From an uncultured Collinsella sp. (lineage in GTDB: Bacteria > Actinomycetota > Coriobacteriia > Coriobacteriales > Coriobacteriaceae): 64,000 bases of DNA. Each line of letters starts with the position of its first letter. The stretch's first letter is position 1. The DNA lies in NCBI GenBank assembly GCA_900544865.1, contig UQXA01000007.1:10723-74722 (forward strand). Reading direction: 5' to 3'. Below the pieces are notes generated by a model, which ran no database searches, was not told where the DNA came from, and saw only the letters and a list, made by a program, of their open reading frames with translations. The position numbers were made by a program, and so were the translations under genes. Of the stretch, positions 21,565-30,170 are shown piece by piece.

Positions 21565-22014
21565 TTAGATGAGAGGGGTTTCCTCACCTGCAGGTTCAGG
21601 GTCGCTCCACATAAAACCATCGCCGGCGCCCATGCCCTCATACAGCACATATGCCGAAAAACCGCTCTCGAGCGTGGTTTCGAAGAAGCTCACGAGCAGA
21701 GCATCGTGATAGCCGCCGTCAATCTCGACGCAGCCGGTGTAGCCGATGGCATAGCGAGCGATACGGCCCAGGCCCTCGTCCTTAAGACCCATCTTGTGCT
21801 CGGAGATAAAGTTGGTGGCCGCCTCGAGGCACGCCTCTTCGCCATCCTCATCGAGCGCCGCCAGATAACGGTTGGAAGCGGCGTCCTCAATTGCCACGAC
21901 CACGCCAGGGTTTTCACCGGCGGCAAGGTCGTCCAAGAACGCGCCGATCAGATCGCACACCATGGCGTCGAGCTCGGCGGAGACGTTACCGGCGTCCTGC
22001 ATATCCTGTGCCAT
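21565..22014 (-). CDS. unknown acidic cytoplasmic protein
   Basis: I do not recognise the 149 residues. It is acidic and has no signal peptide or membrane segment. Conserved-looking blocks are PGVVVAIEDAASNRYLAALD and GCVEIDGGYHDALLVSFFE. GGAAGG precedes the ATG by seven bases. It is the third of three genes reading from 22935, with a 30-base gap to the previous one, so it may be co-transcribed with the nuclease gene. Confidence 0.75.
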   Translation of the reverse strand: MAQDMQDAGNVSAELDAMVCDLIGAFLDDLAAGENPGVVVAIEDAASNRYLAALDEDGEEACLEAATNFISEHKMGLKDEGLGRIARYAIGYTGCVEIDGGYHDALLVSFFETTLESGFSAYVLYEGMGAGDGFMWSDPEPAGEETPLI

Positions 22015-22044
22015 CTTTAGACCTTCCCATCGAGTCTGGCGTCG

Positions 22045-22434
22045 TTACAGTTCTTGTGCCTCGGCGGCGATCCTGGCGGCAGCGTCGCGGGCGCGCATCA
22101 TGTCCGCTGCGCGCTTGTCGAGCACCTTGATCTGACTGGTCAGCATGACCGCATCGACCACACCCCAGATCACAAGGCCCGTAGAGATCGAAAACCCAAG
22201 CGCACCAACTGTACCACGAAGGCGCGAGCAGATTGCCGCGACAAGGACGGAGACGACAACCATCTTGATAAACGAGCCGCGGCGCTCGCGAAGCGTGCGG
22301 GCCTGCGTCACATAGGCAATGCGAGCCGCCTCAGAAGCCTCCGAGCGCATCTGGGCCTCGCGGGCGATCGCAGCCGCCTCAGCCGACATACCGCCAGCCA
22401 TCAGCGAACGCTCCGCAGCCTGGACGCCCCGCAT
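22045..22434 (-). CDS. small membrane protein of unknown function
   Basis: This 129-residue protein has an Ala/Arg-rich helical N-terminus (residues 1-55), two close membrane segments (MVVVSVLVAAICSRL and ISTGLVIWGVVDAVMLTS) and a basic helical tail. Its start codon directly abuts the stop codon of the bifunctional nuclease gene, so translation is probably coupled. No family is recognised. Confidence 0.75.
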   Translation of the reverse strand: MRGVQAAERSLMAGGMSAEAAAIAREAQMRSEASEAARIAYVTQARTLRERRGSFIKMVVVSVLVAAICSRLRGTVGALGFSISTGLVIWGVVDAVMLTSQIKVLDKRAADMMRARDAAARIAAEAQEL

Positions 22435-22935
22435 TTAGAAGTCATCGGGGGAGAGCGTATGGACGAACTCGTCGAACTTCTCGAACTCTTGCTCGTCGTC
22501 GACTTCCTCGGCATGGGCAGAAACGGTGCCCAGGCGATTCATGATGTCGTCTTCAACGAACATGGGGGCATTACTGCGTACGGCGAGGGCGATGGCGTCG
22601 CTCGGACGCGCATCGATCTTATGCTCGTTGCCATCGGCCAACACGACAACCGTCGCGTAAAACACGGGCGGCTCGGCGCGAACGATTTCGATGCGTTCGA
22701 GCTTGGCACCCAGGGCGCCAACAGTATCGAGCAACAGGTCATGGGTAATCGGGCGCTCGGCGCGACCGCTATCGATGCCGCGGCTGATGGCAGCAGCTTC
22801 AAACGAACCGGTCTGAATGGAAAGGGAACGCAGTGGCGCGGGCGAGTCCGATTTGCTGCAGCGCTCGCGAAGCACGATAAGCGATGGCACGGGACCGGCG
22901 GCCATGACGATGGTCTCTATGTCGACACGAACCAT
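22435..22935 (-). CDS. bifunctional nuclease-family protein (DUF151)
   Basis: The 166-residue protein matches the BFN/DUF151 fold: ERCSKSDSPAPLRSLSIQTGSFEA is replaced from the usual ILLLEE motif, followed by ERPITHDLLLDTVGALGAKL and DARPSDAIALAVRSNAPMFV, which are the diagnostic blocks. Members have reported DNase/RNase activity, and the Thermotoga structure shows a trimer, but the physiological role is unclear. The start at 22935 (MVRVDIETIVM) has GGAGG five to six bases before it. Confidence 0.88.
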   Translation of the reverse strand: MVRVDIETIVMAAGPVPSLIVLRERCSKSDSPAPLRSLSIQTGSFEAAAISRGIDSGRAERPITHDLLLDTVGALGAKLERIEIVRAEPPVFYATVVVLADGNEHKIDARPSDAIALAVRSNAPMFVEDDIMNRLGTVSAHAEEVDDEQEFEKFDEFVHTLSPDDF

Positions 22936-23049
22936 GGAACACCTCCGGTACGTAGCGGTTAACACGCGGCAGTCCGCCGCATTGAATAGCTATACTACCC
23001 AAACTTTCGCACAGCACACAAAACCAAAATGAGATTTATCGCAGACAAG

Positions 23050-23080
23050 AAAAAAGCCCCGAGGCAATGCCCCAGGGCTC
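23050..23080 (-). terminator. intrinsic terminator of tRNA-Ile
   Basis: On the minus strand AGCCCTGGGGC / GCCTCGGGGCT folds around ATT and is followed by TTTTTTC. Confidence 0.85.
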
Positions 23081-23093
23081 TTCACAGTTTTGA

Positions 23094-23170
23094 TGGTGGA
23101 CCTGACAAGATTCGAACTTGTGACCTCCCGGTTATCAGCCGGACGCTCTAACCAACTGAGCTACAGGTCC
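23094..23170 (-). tRNA. tRNA-Ile(GAT)
   Basis: The minus strand reads GGACCTG ... CAGGTCC with discriminator A and encoded CCA. The anticodon stem-loop CCGGCTGATAACCGG gives anticodon GAT. It is a single tRNA, not part of an rRNA spacer. Confidence 0.97.
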
Positions 23171-23184
23171 ATCGCGCAAGGGAT

Positions 23185-23214
23185 ATATTAGACGAGTCGC
23201 TACGCGCGCGTCAA
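23185..23214 (-). promoter_or_regulatory. promoter of tRNA-Ile
   Basis: TTGACG (23209-23214) and TAATAT (23185-23190) on the minus strand are 18 bases apart and lie 14 bases before the tRNA. Confidence 0.75.
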
Positions 23215-23240
23215 CAACTTTTTTTGAAAATCTTTGAAGG

Positions 23241-23382
23241 GTGTTCGCCCCGGTCGCACGGCGGCATGTGAAGTCGCCTACTCGGACAGTCCTGACTCGC
23301 ACAGAGAGCACATTAAGTGCTCTCAGGCTCGTGCGGAGCTCGCGATCGACTTCACATGCCGCCGTGCGACCGGGGCGAACAC
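23241..23382. repeat. 36-bp perfect inverted repeat with nested hairpin
   Basis: The arms 23241-23276 and 23347-23382 are exactly complementary. The 70-base centre has a further hairpin AGAGCAC/GTGCTCT. TTTTTTGAAAA (23220-23230) and TTTTCAAAAAA (23393-23403) extend the symmetry outward. The element lies between the gyrA terminator and the tRNA-Ile promoter and encodes nothing recognisable. Confidence 0.75.
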
Positions 23383-23398
23383 GAGTCCCAAGGTTTTC

Positions 23399-23431
23399 AA
23401 AAAAGCGGTCGGCGCGCAGTGCGCCGACCGC
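23399..23431 (-). terminator. intrinsic terminator of gyrA
   Basis: GCGGTCGGCGC / GCGCCGACCGC is an 11-bp perfect stem with a five-base loop, followed on the minus strand by TTTTTT. Confidence 0.9.
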
Positions 23432-23471
23432 CGATATATGGGGTCTGATATTTTCTACCAGTTAGGGCCTC

Positions 23472-26213
23472 TTACTCGTCGAGGAGATCTTCCGGCATGT
23501 CGTTGCCGTCGCCTAGATCGACAGGGGTTTCTTCGGGGGCGGAGCCGTTTTCTGTGGCTTCGCCTTCGGGCTTTTCCTTGGCTGCCGTCATGCGGGCGAC
23601 AGCGCATACGCGGTCGTTGTCGTCGACGGTCATCATCTTGACGCCCTGGGTGGCGCGGCCGGTCTGGCTGATCTCGTCGGTCTTGACGCGAATGACCGTC
23701 GCGCCCTCCGTCACGATGAACAGCTCGTGCTGCGGGCCCACCGTCTTCATTGCCGCGAGGTTGCCCTTGCGCTCGGTCATTTGAATGGTGTAGACGCCCT
23801 GGCCGCCGCGATTCTGCTCCGGGTAGTCCGCGACCGGCGTGCGCTTGCCGTAGCCGCGCTCGGTGATGACGAACAGATCACCGTTGCCGTTAGTGACTTC
23901 CATGCCCAGAACGCTCACGCCGTCCTTCATACCGATACCGCGAACGCCGCTGGTATCGCGGCCGGTGGCGCGCACCTGCTCCTCGGAGAACATGATCGCC
24001 TTGCCTGCGGTGGTGGCCAGGATAATCTTGTCGCCCTCGCGCACGCGGCGCACATTCAGCAGCGCGTCGTCGTCACGCAGGTTGATAGCGATCAGGCCGT
24101 CGCGACGGCTGCGGTCATATGCGCTCATCACGGTCTTCTTGACCATGCCGCTCTTTGTGGCAAACATCAGGTACTCGTCGGCCGGGAACTCGCGGCAGCT
24201 GATGACGCTCGCGATCTTCTCGCCCTCCTCGAAGGGCAGCAGGTTGACGATCGCGGTACCGCGCGCCTGGCGCGTACCCACCGGCAGCTCGTGCACCTTC
24301 AGACGATAGACCTTGCCCTTGCTCGAGAAGAACAGCACGTACTCGTGCGTGGACGCGATGAACATCTCATCGATAACGTCATCCTCTTTGAGGTTGACGC
24401 CCGACACGCCCTTGCCACCGCGCTTCTGGGCACGGTAGGCAGCCACCGGGATACGCTTAACGTAGCCGGTGTGGGTGATGGTCACGACCATATCCTCGTC
24501 GGCGATGAGGTCCTCGACATCCAGGCCCTTCTCAACCTGGCTGATCTCGGTGCGGCGCTTGTCGCCAAACTTCTTGGAGATCTCGCGCATCTCTTCCTTG
24601 ATGACGCCCAGGATCTTCTCCTCGTGCGCCAGCAGGTCCTCGTAGTAGGCGATGGCGCGGCGCAGGCCGTCCAACTCTTCTTGGATCTTGTCGCGCTCCA
24701 GGCCGGTCAGGCGGCGCAGCTTCATCTCGAGGATGGCCGTGGTCTGCTCGGGCGTAAAGCCAAAGCGCTCGATCAGGCGGCTGCTGGCCTCGGAGTCGGT
24801 CTGCGAGGAGCGGATGATGCTAATGACCTCGTCGATATGGTCAAGGGCCATCAGGTAACCCTCGAGGATATGAGCGCGGGCCTGGGCTTTCTTAAGGTCG
24901 AAGCGGGTGCGGCGGGTGACGACGTCGACCTGGTGGTCGATGTAGTGCTGCAGCATCTCGCGCAGGCTCAGGCATTTGGGAACGCCGTTGACGAGTGCCA
25001 GGTTGTTGGCGCCAAAGGTCGTCTGCAGCGAGGTGTACTTATACAGGTTGTTGAGCACGACCTGCGGAATGACGCCCTTCTTGAGCTCGATGACCAGACG
25101 GATGCCCTTCTGGTTGGACTCATCGCGCATATCCGAGATGCCCTCGATGCGTTTGTCGTTGACGAGCTGGGCGATCTTCTCCTGCAGGGTGCCCTTGTTG
25201 ACCATGTAGGGAATCTCGGTAAAGACCAGGCGGTTGCGGCCGGTCTTGGTGGACTCCACATGTGCCTTAGCACGCACGGTAATGGAGCCGCGGCCGGTCT
25301 CGTAGCTCTGCTTAATGCCGGCGCTGCCCATGATGATGGCGCCGGTGGGGAAGTCCGGACCTGGCATGATCTGCATGAGCTCGTCAACGGTGGCGTCGGG
25401 GTTGTCGATCAGGTAGCAGGTGGCCTCGATCGCCTCGGTGAGGTTATGCGGGGCGATGTTGGTGGCCATGCCGACGGCGATGCCCTGGCTGCCGTTGACC
25501 AGCAGGTTGGGGAAGCGCGCAGGCAGCGCCACGGGCTCGGCAAGCGATTCGTCGTAGTTGGGCTGCCAGTCGACGGTATCCTTCTGCAGGTCGCGCAGCA
25601 GTTCCATGGCGGGCTTTGCCAGGCGGCTCTCGGTGTAACGCATGGCCGCCGCGCCGTCGCCGTCGATGTTGCCGAAGTTGCCGTGACCGTCGATGAGCGG
25701 CGTGCGCATGGAGAACCACTGCGCCAGGCGGACCATGGCCTCATAGACCGCGGAATCGCCGTGCGGGTGGTACTTACCGATAACTTCGCCGACCGTCCAG
25801 GCCGACTTCTTGTGCGGTCGGTTGGGGTAGATGCCGCTCTCGTTCATCGCGTACAGGATGCGGCGGTGCACCGGCTTTAAGCCGTCGCGCACGTCCGGCA
25901 GGGCGCGCGCCGTGATAACCGACATCGAATACTCGATGAACGACTGCTTCATCTCGCGACCGAACTCCGAAATCTGGAGCTGGCCGCCGTTGATATCCTC
26001 GCCGGCCGAGGCGCCGCGATCGACTTCGCCAAAGCTCTCCTCGAGCTCGGCGTCGTCGTCTTCTTCCTCATCATCATCGGCATCGGGGTTATAGGCGTCC
26101 GGATCGCCGTCCTCGCCCTGCTCAGCACGGGCAAGCAGGCGCTTCAGATCATCGGGCATACCGGCATCGCCGGCCTCGTCCATACCCTCGTTATTGTTGA
26201 TATCGTCTGCCAC
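23472..26213 (-). CDS. gyrA: DNA gyrase subunit A
   Basis: GyrA (913 residues) is the DNA-cleaving subunit of gyrase. The catalytic Tyr is in AAMRYTESRL, the quinolone region reads HPHGDSAVYEA (the wild-type Ser-Glu pattern), and the GyrA box appears as QKRGGKG in the C-terminal beta-pinwheel. Before the conserved ISEFGREMKQSFIEYSMSVI there is an unusual N-terminal extension of about 75 strongly acidic residues (for example DADDDEEEDDDAELEES). The tail is also acidic. gyrB lies upstream on the same strand with a 155-base structured gap. Confidence 0.97.
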   Translation of the reverse strand: MADDINNNEGMDEAGDAGMPDDLKRLLARAEQGEDGDPDAYNPDADDDEEEDDDAELEESFGEVDRGASAGEDINGGQLQISEFGREMKQSFIEYSMSVITARALPDVRDGLKPVHRRILYAMNESGIYPNRPHKKSAWTVGEVIGKYHPHGDSAVYEAMVRLAQWFSMRTPLIDGHGNFGNIDGDGAAAMRYTESRLAKPAMELLRDLQKDTVDWQPNYDESLAEPVALPARFPNLLVNGSQGIAVGMATNIAPHNLTEAIEATCYLIDNPDATVDELMQIMPGPDFPTGAIIMGSAGIKQSYETGRGSITVRAKAHVESTKTGRNRLVFTEIPYMVNKGTLQEKIAQLVNDKRIEGISDMRDESNQKGIRLVIELKKGVIPQVVLNNLYKYTSLQTTFGANNLALVNGVPKCLSLREMLQHYIDHQVDVVTRRTRFDLKKAQARAHILEGYLMALDHIDEVISIIRSSQTDSEASSRLIERFGFTPEQTTAILEMKLRRLTGLERDKIQEELDGLRRAIAYYEDLLAHEEKILGVIKEEMREISKKFGDKRRTEISQVEKGLDVEDLIADEDMVVTITHTGYVKRIPVAAYRAQKRGGKGVSGVNLKEDDVIDEMFIASTHEYVLFFSSKGKVYRLKVHELPVGTRQARGTAIVNLLPFEEGEKIASVISCREFPADEYLMFATKSGMVKKTVMSAYDRSRRDGLIAINLRDDDALLNVRRVREGDKIILATTAGKAIMFSEEQVRATGRDTSGVRGIGMKDGVSVLGMEVTNGNGDLFVITERGYGKRTPVADYPEQNRGGQGVYTIQMTERKGNLAAMKTVGPQHELFIVTEGATVIRVKTDEISQTGRATQGVKMMTVDDNDRVCAVARMTAAKEKPEGEATENGSAPEETPVDLGDGNDMPEDLLDE

Positions 26214-26263
26214 GTTACCTCCTCATGGTTTGCGTGGTCCATTAGTTCCCAACCACGGAGACG

Positions 26264-26365
26264 GCTTTTCCAGGTGCCGCAGATTCGCCCGAAAGAGGAG
26301 GGAAGCGTACTTGGGTACGCGACCGACGATTGAGGGCGAAGGTGCGGTGGCTGGGAAAGCCGCAG
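26264..26365. repeat. imperfect long hairpin between gyrB and gyrA
   Basis: GGCTTTTCCAGGTGCCGCAG (from 26262) is matched in reverse by the segment ending GGCTGGGAAAGCC (near 26363), with several mismatches. Inside is a perfect GCGTAC-TTGG-GTACGC hairpin. This could attenuate or process the gyrB-gyrA mRNA, or be a dispersed palindrome. Confidence 0.5.
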
Positions 26366-26368
26366 GGA

Positions 26369-28399
26369 TTAGGCGTCTAAGAATCGTGCGTCATGTGCAT
26401 GCTTCTCGATGTACTCGCGGCGATAGCCGACCTCGGAACCCATCAGCTCGCGCACGGCGCGGTCCGCCACCACGGCGTCCTCGATCGACACACGCTGCAG
26501 GATGCGGGTCTTGGGGTCCATCGTCGTCGAGGCAAGCTGCTTGGGGTCCATCTCGCCCAGGCCCTTGTAGCGCTGGACGGTATAGCCCTTGCGCTTTTTG
26601 GTGATCTTGCCGTCCTTGGCCTTGCCGTCCTCGTCGTTATCGTCGGGGTTCAGGCCCAGGCTCTGGATGGTGTCGCGCAGGATCTCGTCTTCGGGCTGGC
26701 GGCCGTTGGGATACACGTAGTGGATCTTGTTGCGCACCTTAATGCCAAAGATGGGCGGGCAGGCAACATAGACGTAACCGGCATCGATCAGCGGACGCAT
26801 GTACTTGTAGAAGAACGTCAGCAGCAGGATGCGGATATGCGCACCGTCGACGTCTGCATCGGTCATGATGATGATCTTGTGGTAGCGCGCCTTGGTGATA
26901 TCGAAGTCGCCGCCGTCGCCGGCACTCGTCGTGACGCCGCAGCCGATCGCGGTAATCAGCGACTGGATGGTGTCACTCGAGAACGCGCGATGGTCACCAA
27001 CGCGTTCGACGTTCAAAATCTTGCCGCGCAGGGGCAGAATCGCCTGGATGTCTCGGCGACGGCCGTCCTTGGCCGAACCGCCTGCCGAGTCGCCCTCTAC
27101 GATGAAGAGCTCGGTCAGCTCGGCATCGCGCACCGAGCAGTCGGCGAGCTTACCGGGCAGGGACGCCGTCTCGAGCAGGCTCTTGCGGCGGGTCGCCTCG
27201 CGCGCCTTGCGGGCGGCATTGCGCGCCTTGCAGGCCTGCTGCGCCTTCTTGACGATCTCGCGAGCGGGCTTAGGGTGCTCCTCGAGGTAATCGGCAAGGC
27301 CGTCGGTCACGATCTTGAGCGTCAGCGCGCGCATATAGGAGCTGCCGAGCTTGGCCTTGGTCTGGCCCTCAAACTGCGGATCGGGCAGCTTGACCGAGAT
27401 AACGGCCGAAAGGCCCTCGCGCACATCGTCGCCGGTCAGATTGGCGTCTTTTTCCTTGAGCAGGTTCTGCTTGCGCGCGTAATCGTTGATCACGCGGGTG
27501 AGCGCGGTGCGGAAGCCCTCAAGGTGCATGCCGCCCTCGGGGGTGTAGATGTCGTTGGCAAACGACATGACGTTCTCGCCGTAACCGCTATTCCACTGCA
27601 GGGAAACCTCGACCTCGCCCATCTTGGCCACAGGTGCGTCCGGGTCCGATTTGCCCTCGATGTAGATGGGCTCCTTAAAGGCCTCGGGGACGTCCTTGCC
27701 CTCGTTGAGGAACTTGACGAAGTCGATGATGCCGCCCTCGTAGCAAAACTCCTCCACGTGGGGAGTCGCTTCGCGCTCGTCGGTCAGCACGATTTTGAGG
27801 TTCTTATTGAGGAACGCCGTCTCCTGCAGACGGTTATGCAGCGTATCGAAATCGTAGATGCAGGTCTCGAAGATCTCATCGTCGGGCCAGAAGGTGACGG
27901 TGGTGCCCGTCGAATCCGAGGTGCCCACGACCTCCATCTTCTTGACGGTCTTGCCGCGCGAGAACTCCATCTCGTAGGTGTTGCCATCGCGACGAACCTG
28001 AACGACCACGCGCTTGGACAGTGCGTTGACGACGGAGATGCCCACGCCGTGCAGGCCGCCCGAGACCTTATAGGCCGAGTTATCGAACTTACCGCCGGCG
28101 TGCAAGATCGTCATGACGACCTCGAGCGTCGGGATCTTTTTAACAGGGTGCTCGTCGACGGGGATGCCGCGCCCGTTGTCGACGACCGTGATGGAGTTGT
28201 CGGCGTGGACCGTCACCTGGATCTCGGTGCAGAAACCGGCCATGGCCTCGTCGACGGAGTTGTCAACGATCTCCCACACCAGGTGATGCAGACCGCTGGC
28301 GCTCGTCGAGCCGATATACATGCCCGGGCGCTTACGAACGGCCTCGAGACCTTCGAGAATCTTAATCTCGCCGCCATCGTAATCGTTTTCGTTTGCCAC
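26369..28399 (-). CDS. gyrB: DNA gyrase subunit B
   Basis: GyrB (676 residues) is the ATPase subunit of gyrase. The GHKL ATPase domain includes ILEGLEAVRKRPGMYIGST and VDEAMAGFCTEI; the TOPRIM domain has EGDSAGGSAKDGRRRDIQA and MTDADVDGAHIRILLLTFF. The start is a GTG at 28399 (VANENDYDG), with GGAGG just before it; a TTG 18 bases upstream overlaps that ribosome-binding site and is less likely. The gene order dnaN-recF-dciA-gyrB-gyrA is typical of Actinomycetota. Confidence 0.96.
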   Translation of the reverse strand: MANENDYDGGEIKILEGLEAVRKRPGMYIGSTSASGLHHLVWEIVDNSVDEAMAGFCTEIQVTVHADNSITVVDNGRGIPVDEHPVKKIPTLEVVMTILHAGGKFDNSAYKVSGGLHGVGISVVNALSKRVVVQVRRDGNTYEMEFSRGKTVKKMEVVGTSDSTGTTVTFWPDDEIFETCIYDFDTLHNRLQETAFLNKNLKIVLTDEREATPHVEEFCYEGGIIDFVKFLNEGKDVPEAFKEPIYIEGKSDPDAPVAKMGEVEVSLQWNSGYGENVMSFANDIYTPEGGMHLEGFRTALTRVINDYARKQNLLKEKDANLTGDDVREGLSAVISVKLPDPQFEGQTKAKLGSSYMRALTLKIVTDGLADYLEEHPKPAREIVKKAQQACKARNAARKAREATRRKSLLETASLPGKLADCSVRDAELTELFIVEGDSAGGSAKDGRRRDIQAILPLRGKILNVERVGDHRAFSSDTIQSLITAIGCGVTTSAGDGGDFDITKARYHKIIIMTDADVDGAHIRILLLTFFYKYMRPLIDAGYVYVACPPIFGIKVRNKIHYVYPNGRQPEDEILRDTIQSLGLNPDDNDEDGKAKDGKITKKRKGYTVQRYKGLGEMDPKQLASTTMDPKTRILQRVSIEDAVVADRAVRELMGSEVGYRREYIEKHAHDARFLDA

Positions 28400-28504
28400 A
28401 CGTCCTCCTTCAGTCAAGAAAATGTGTACAGCCTTACTAGTTTATCGTAAAAAAATACCCTCGGGAACGAGGGTATTTGGCTCTACAAGGCCACCAGATG
28501 CGAT

Positions 28505-29068
28505 TTAAGGCTCTTTTTTGCTTTGCACGCCCTTGGCCCACTCGGCACTGGCTCTCATGGCATTCTCGAGGGCCTCGCGCAGTTTTTGGTCTTCGATGGG
28601 CGCCACTTGGCGCTCAATCTCGGTGCGCTCGGCCTCACTTAGGTCGGCGTGCGGGGCCGGCGGGCGCTCGGTCGTCGTCGGGCGCAGGCGCTCCTTGGCG
28701 GCGGGCGGCGTATGACCGGGCGCGGTGGTTTTGAACACCAGTCCGTCCACATGCGCACCGGCGCGCTCCATGCGCGCGCGGATGATCTCGCGCAACAGCG
28801 TCATTTCCTGCGTCCACGAGGGCGAATCGAGGTACACCAGCAGTTCGTTGGACTCGGGCAGGTAGCGCAGGCCCGTCACATGCCGCCCCTCGCGCGTGCC
28901 CGAGCACACCGTATTCCAGGCGCGATAGACCGCGCGCGACTCCTCGGCAGCCTCCATCTGCGCACGGCGCTCAGGCGTCGCCGACGCCAGGATGCGCTGG
29001 CGCTCTGCGTTCAAAAACCCACTGAAGGCGACCGTCTCGCTCTCGCGCTCGTAATTAGCACGTCTCAC
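28505..29068 (-). CDS. dciA: DciA-type helicase-loading factor (DUF721)
   Basis: The 187-residue protein has the DUF721 core at about 45-110 (AWNTVCSGTREGRHVTGLRY; LLVYLDSPSWTQEMTLLREI), the KH-like domain of DciA, which binds DnaB and helps load it. The C-terminal half is Pro/Arg-rich and then helical. Its start overlaps the recF stop by 14 bases, and gyrB follows, the usual actinobacterial position. The family role was shown in Pseudomonas and Mycobacterium; here it is inferred. Confidence 0.85.
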   Translation of the reverse strand: MRRANYERESETVAFSGFLNAERQRILASATPERRAQMEAAEESRAVYRAWNTVCSGTREGRHVTGLRYLPESNELLVYLDSPSWTQEMTLLREIIRARMERAGAHVDGLVFKTTAPGHTPPAAKERLRPTTTERPPAPHADLSEAERTEIERQVAPIEDQKLREALENAMRASAEWAKGVQSKKEP

Positions 29069-30161
29069 CCATGCTCACCACCTTGGCTCGATCAAGCAGG
29101 TCATCGGTAAAGTACCCCAGGTTGGTCGTGGTTATGACCGTCTGGATATCATCGCCGATCAGCCGCAGGAAAGCACCGCGGCGCTCACCGTCGAGTTCGC
29201 TCATCACGTCGTCCAAAAGCAGCAGTGGGGCGGTGCCCAGGACATCGCGAGCCACGGCCACCTCCGCCACCTTCCAGGCCAGAACCAACGTTCGCTGCTG
29301 ACCTTGGCTGGCAAATGAACGGGCGGAGCGACCCGCCACAGCAAACTCAATCTCGTCGCGATGCGGTCCCACCAACGTCACGCCGCGGCGAATTTCCTCG
29401 TCGGCGTGCTCATCAAGGGCAGCCAGCATGCGCTCGTACGCCCAGCCCTTCAGCTCTTCGCGATCATCGACCTGGGGCAAATCCCCCAGCGTGGACGCAT
29501 AGGACACGTTGGCGGCTTCACCGGACGCCACTTGCCCGTAGGCAGTACGCACATGGCCCGCCAGCCGGTCGAGCAGGGCCAACCGGTGCACGAGCAGAGC
29601 CGCGCCCGCGCGGGCAATCGAATCGTTCCACGCGCCGAGCATCTCGCGGCAGCACCAGGCCTCCTTGAGCAAGGCGTTACGCTGGGTCACGCAGCGACCA
29701 TAGGTGCTCGCAAGATCGGCATAGCGTGCGCTCAGTTGCATGCCAAAGTCGTCGAGGGCGGCGCGGCGCACACTGGCGCCTCGCTTAACCATGTCCAGAT
29801 GGTCGGGGCAAAACAGCACGCTCGGCAGAACCCCGCGCACACCGGCGGCAGAGCATCTCTTGCCGTTGCGGCTAAACGAGCGTTTACCGTCCTCCGCGCT
29901 CAATCCCATATCAAGTACGCGGCCGTCGCCCTCGAGCCTCAGCTCGATCTTGCACGAGCCCACGCCATCATGGACGAGCTCGGCTGCGGTCGGATGCCTA
30001 AACGAGGCGCCGCTCGTCAGCAGCTGCAGCGCCTCTATGAGATTGGTCTTTCCCGCCGCGTTGGGTCCCGCAAGTATCGTCACGCCCTCGTCCAGGGCAA
30101 GACGATAGCTCTCGAAACTGCGGTAGTGCGCGACGGAAAGATCGCGGGCGAACATGGTCAT
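29055..30161 (-). CDS. recF: DNA replication/repair protein RecF
   Basis: RecF (368 residues) is an SMC-like ATPase that helps RecA load at gaps. Walker A lies in ILAGPNAAGKTNLIEALQLL, the signature region in ARSFASQGQQRTLVLAWKVA, and Walker B in PLLLLDDVMSELDGERR. A second Met two codons in is an alternative start. The start lies nine bases past the dnaN stop codon, so the two are co-transcribed. Confidence 0.96.
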   Translation of the reverse strand: MTMFARDLSVAHYRSFESYRLALDEGVTILAGPNAAGKTNLIEALQLLTSGASFRHPTAAELVHDGVGSCKIELRLEGDGRVLDMGLSAEDGKRSFSRNGKRCSAAGVRGVLPSVLFCPDHLDMVKRGASVRRAALDDFGMQLSARYADLASTYGRCVTQRNALLKEAWCCREMLGAWNDSIARAGAALLVHRLALLDRLAGHVRTAYGQVASGEAANVSYASTLGDLPQVDDREELKGWAYERMLAALDEHADEEIRRGVTLVGPHRDEIEFAVAGRSARSFASQGQQRTLVLAWKVAEVAVARDVLGTAPLLLLDDVMSELDGERRGAFLRLIGDDIQTVITTTNLGYFTDDLLDRAKVVSMGETC

Positions 30162-30170
30162 GGCGCAGCG

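Noticed and set aside
23727..25880. 717-codon plus-strand frame opposite gyrA
   Set aside because: A shadow of gyrA in a GC-rich genome; the composition is His/Ala/Asp-rich and unlike real proteins.
26393..28450. 685-codon plus-strand frame opposite gyrB
   Set aside because: A shadow of a confidently identified gene.
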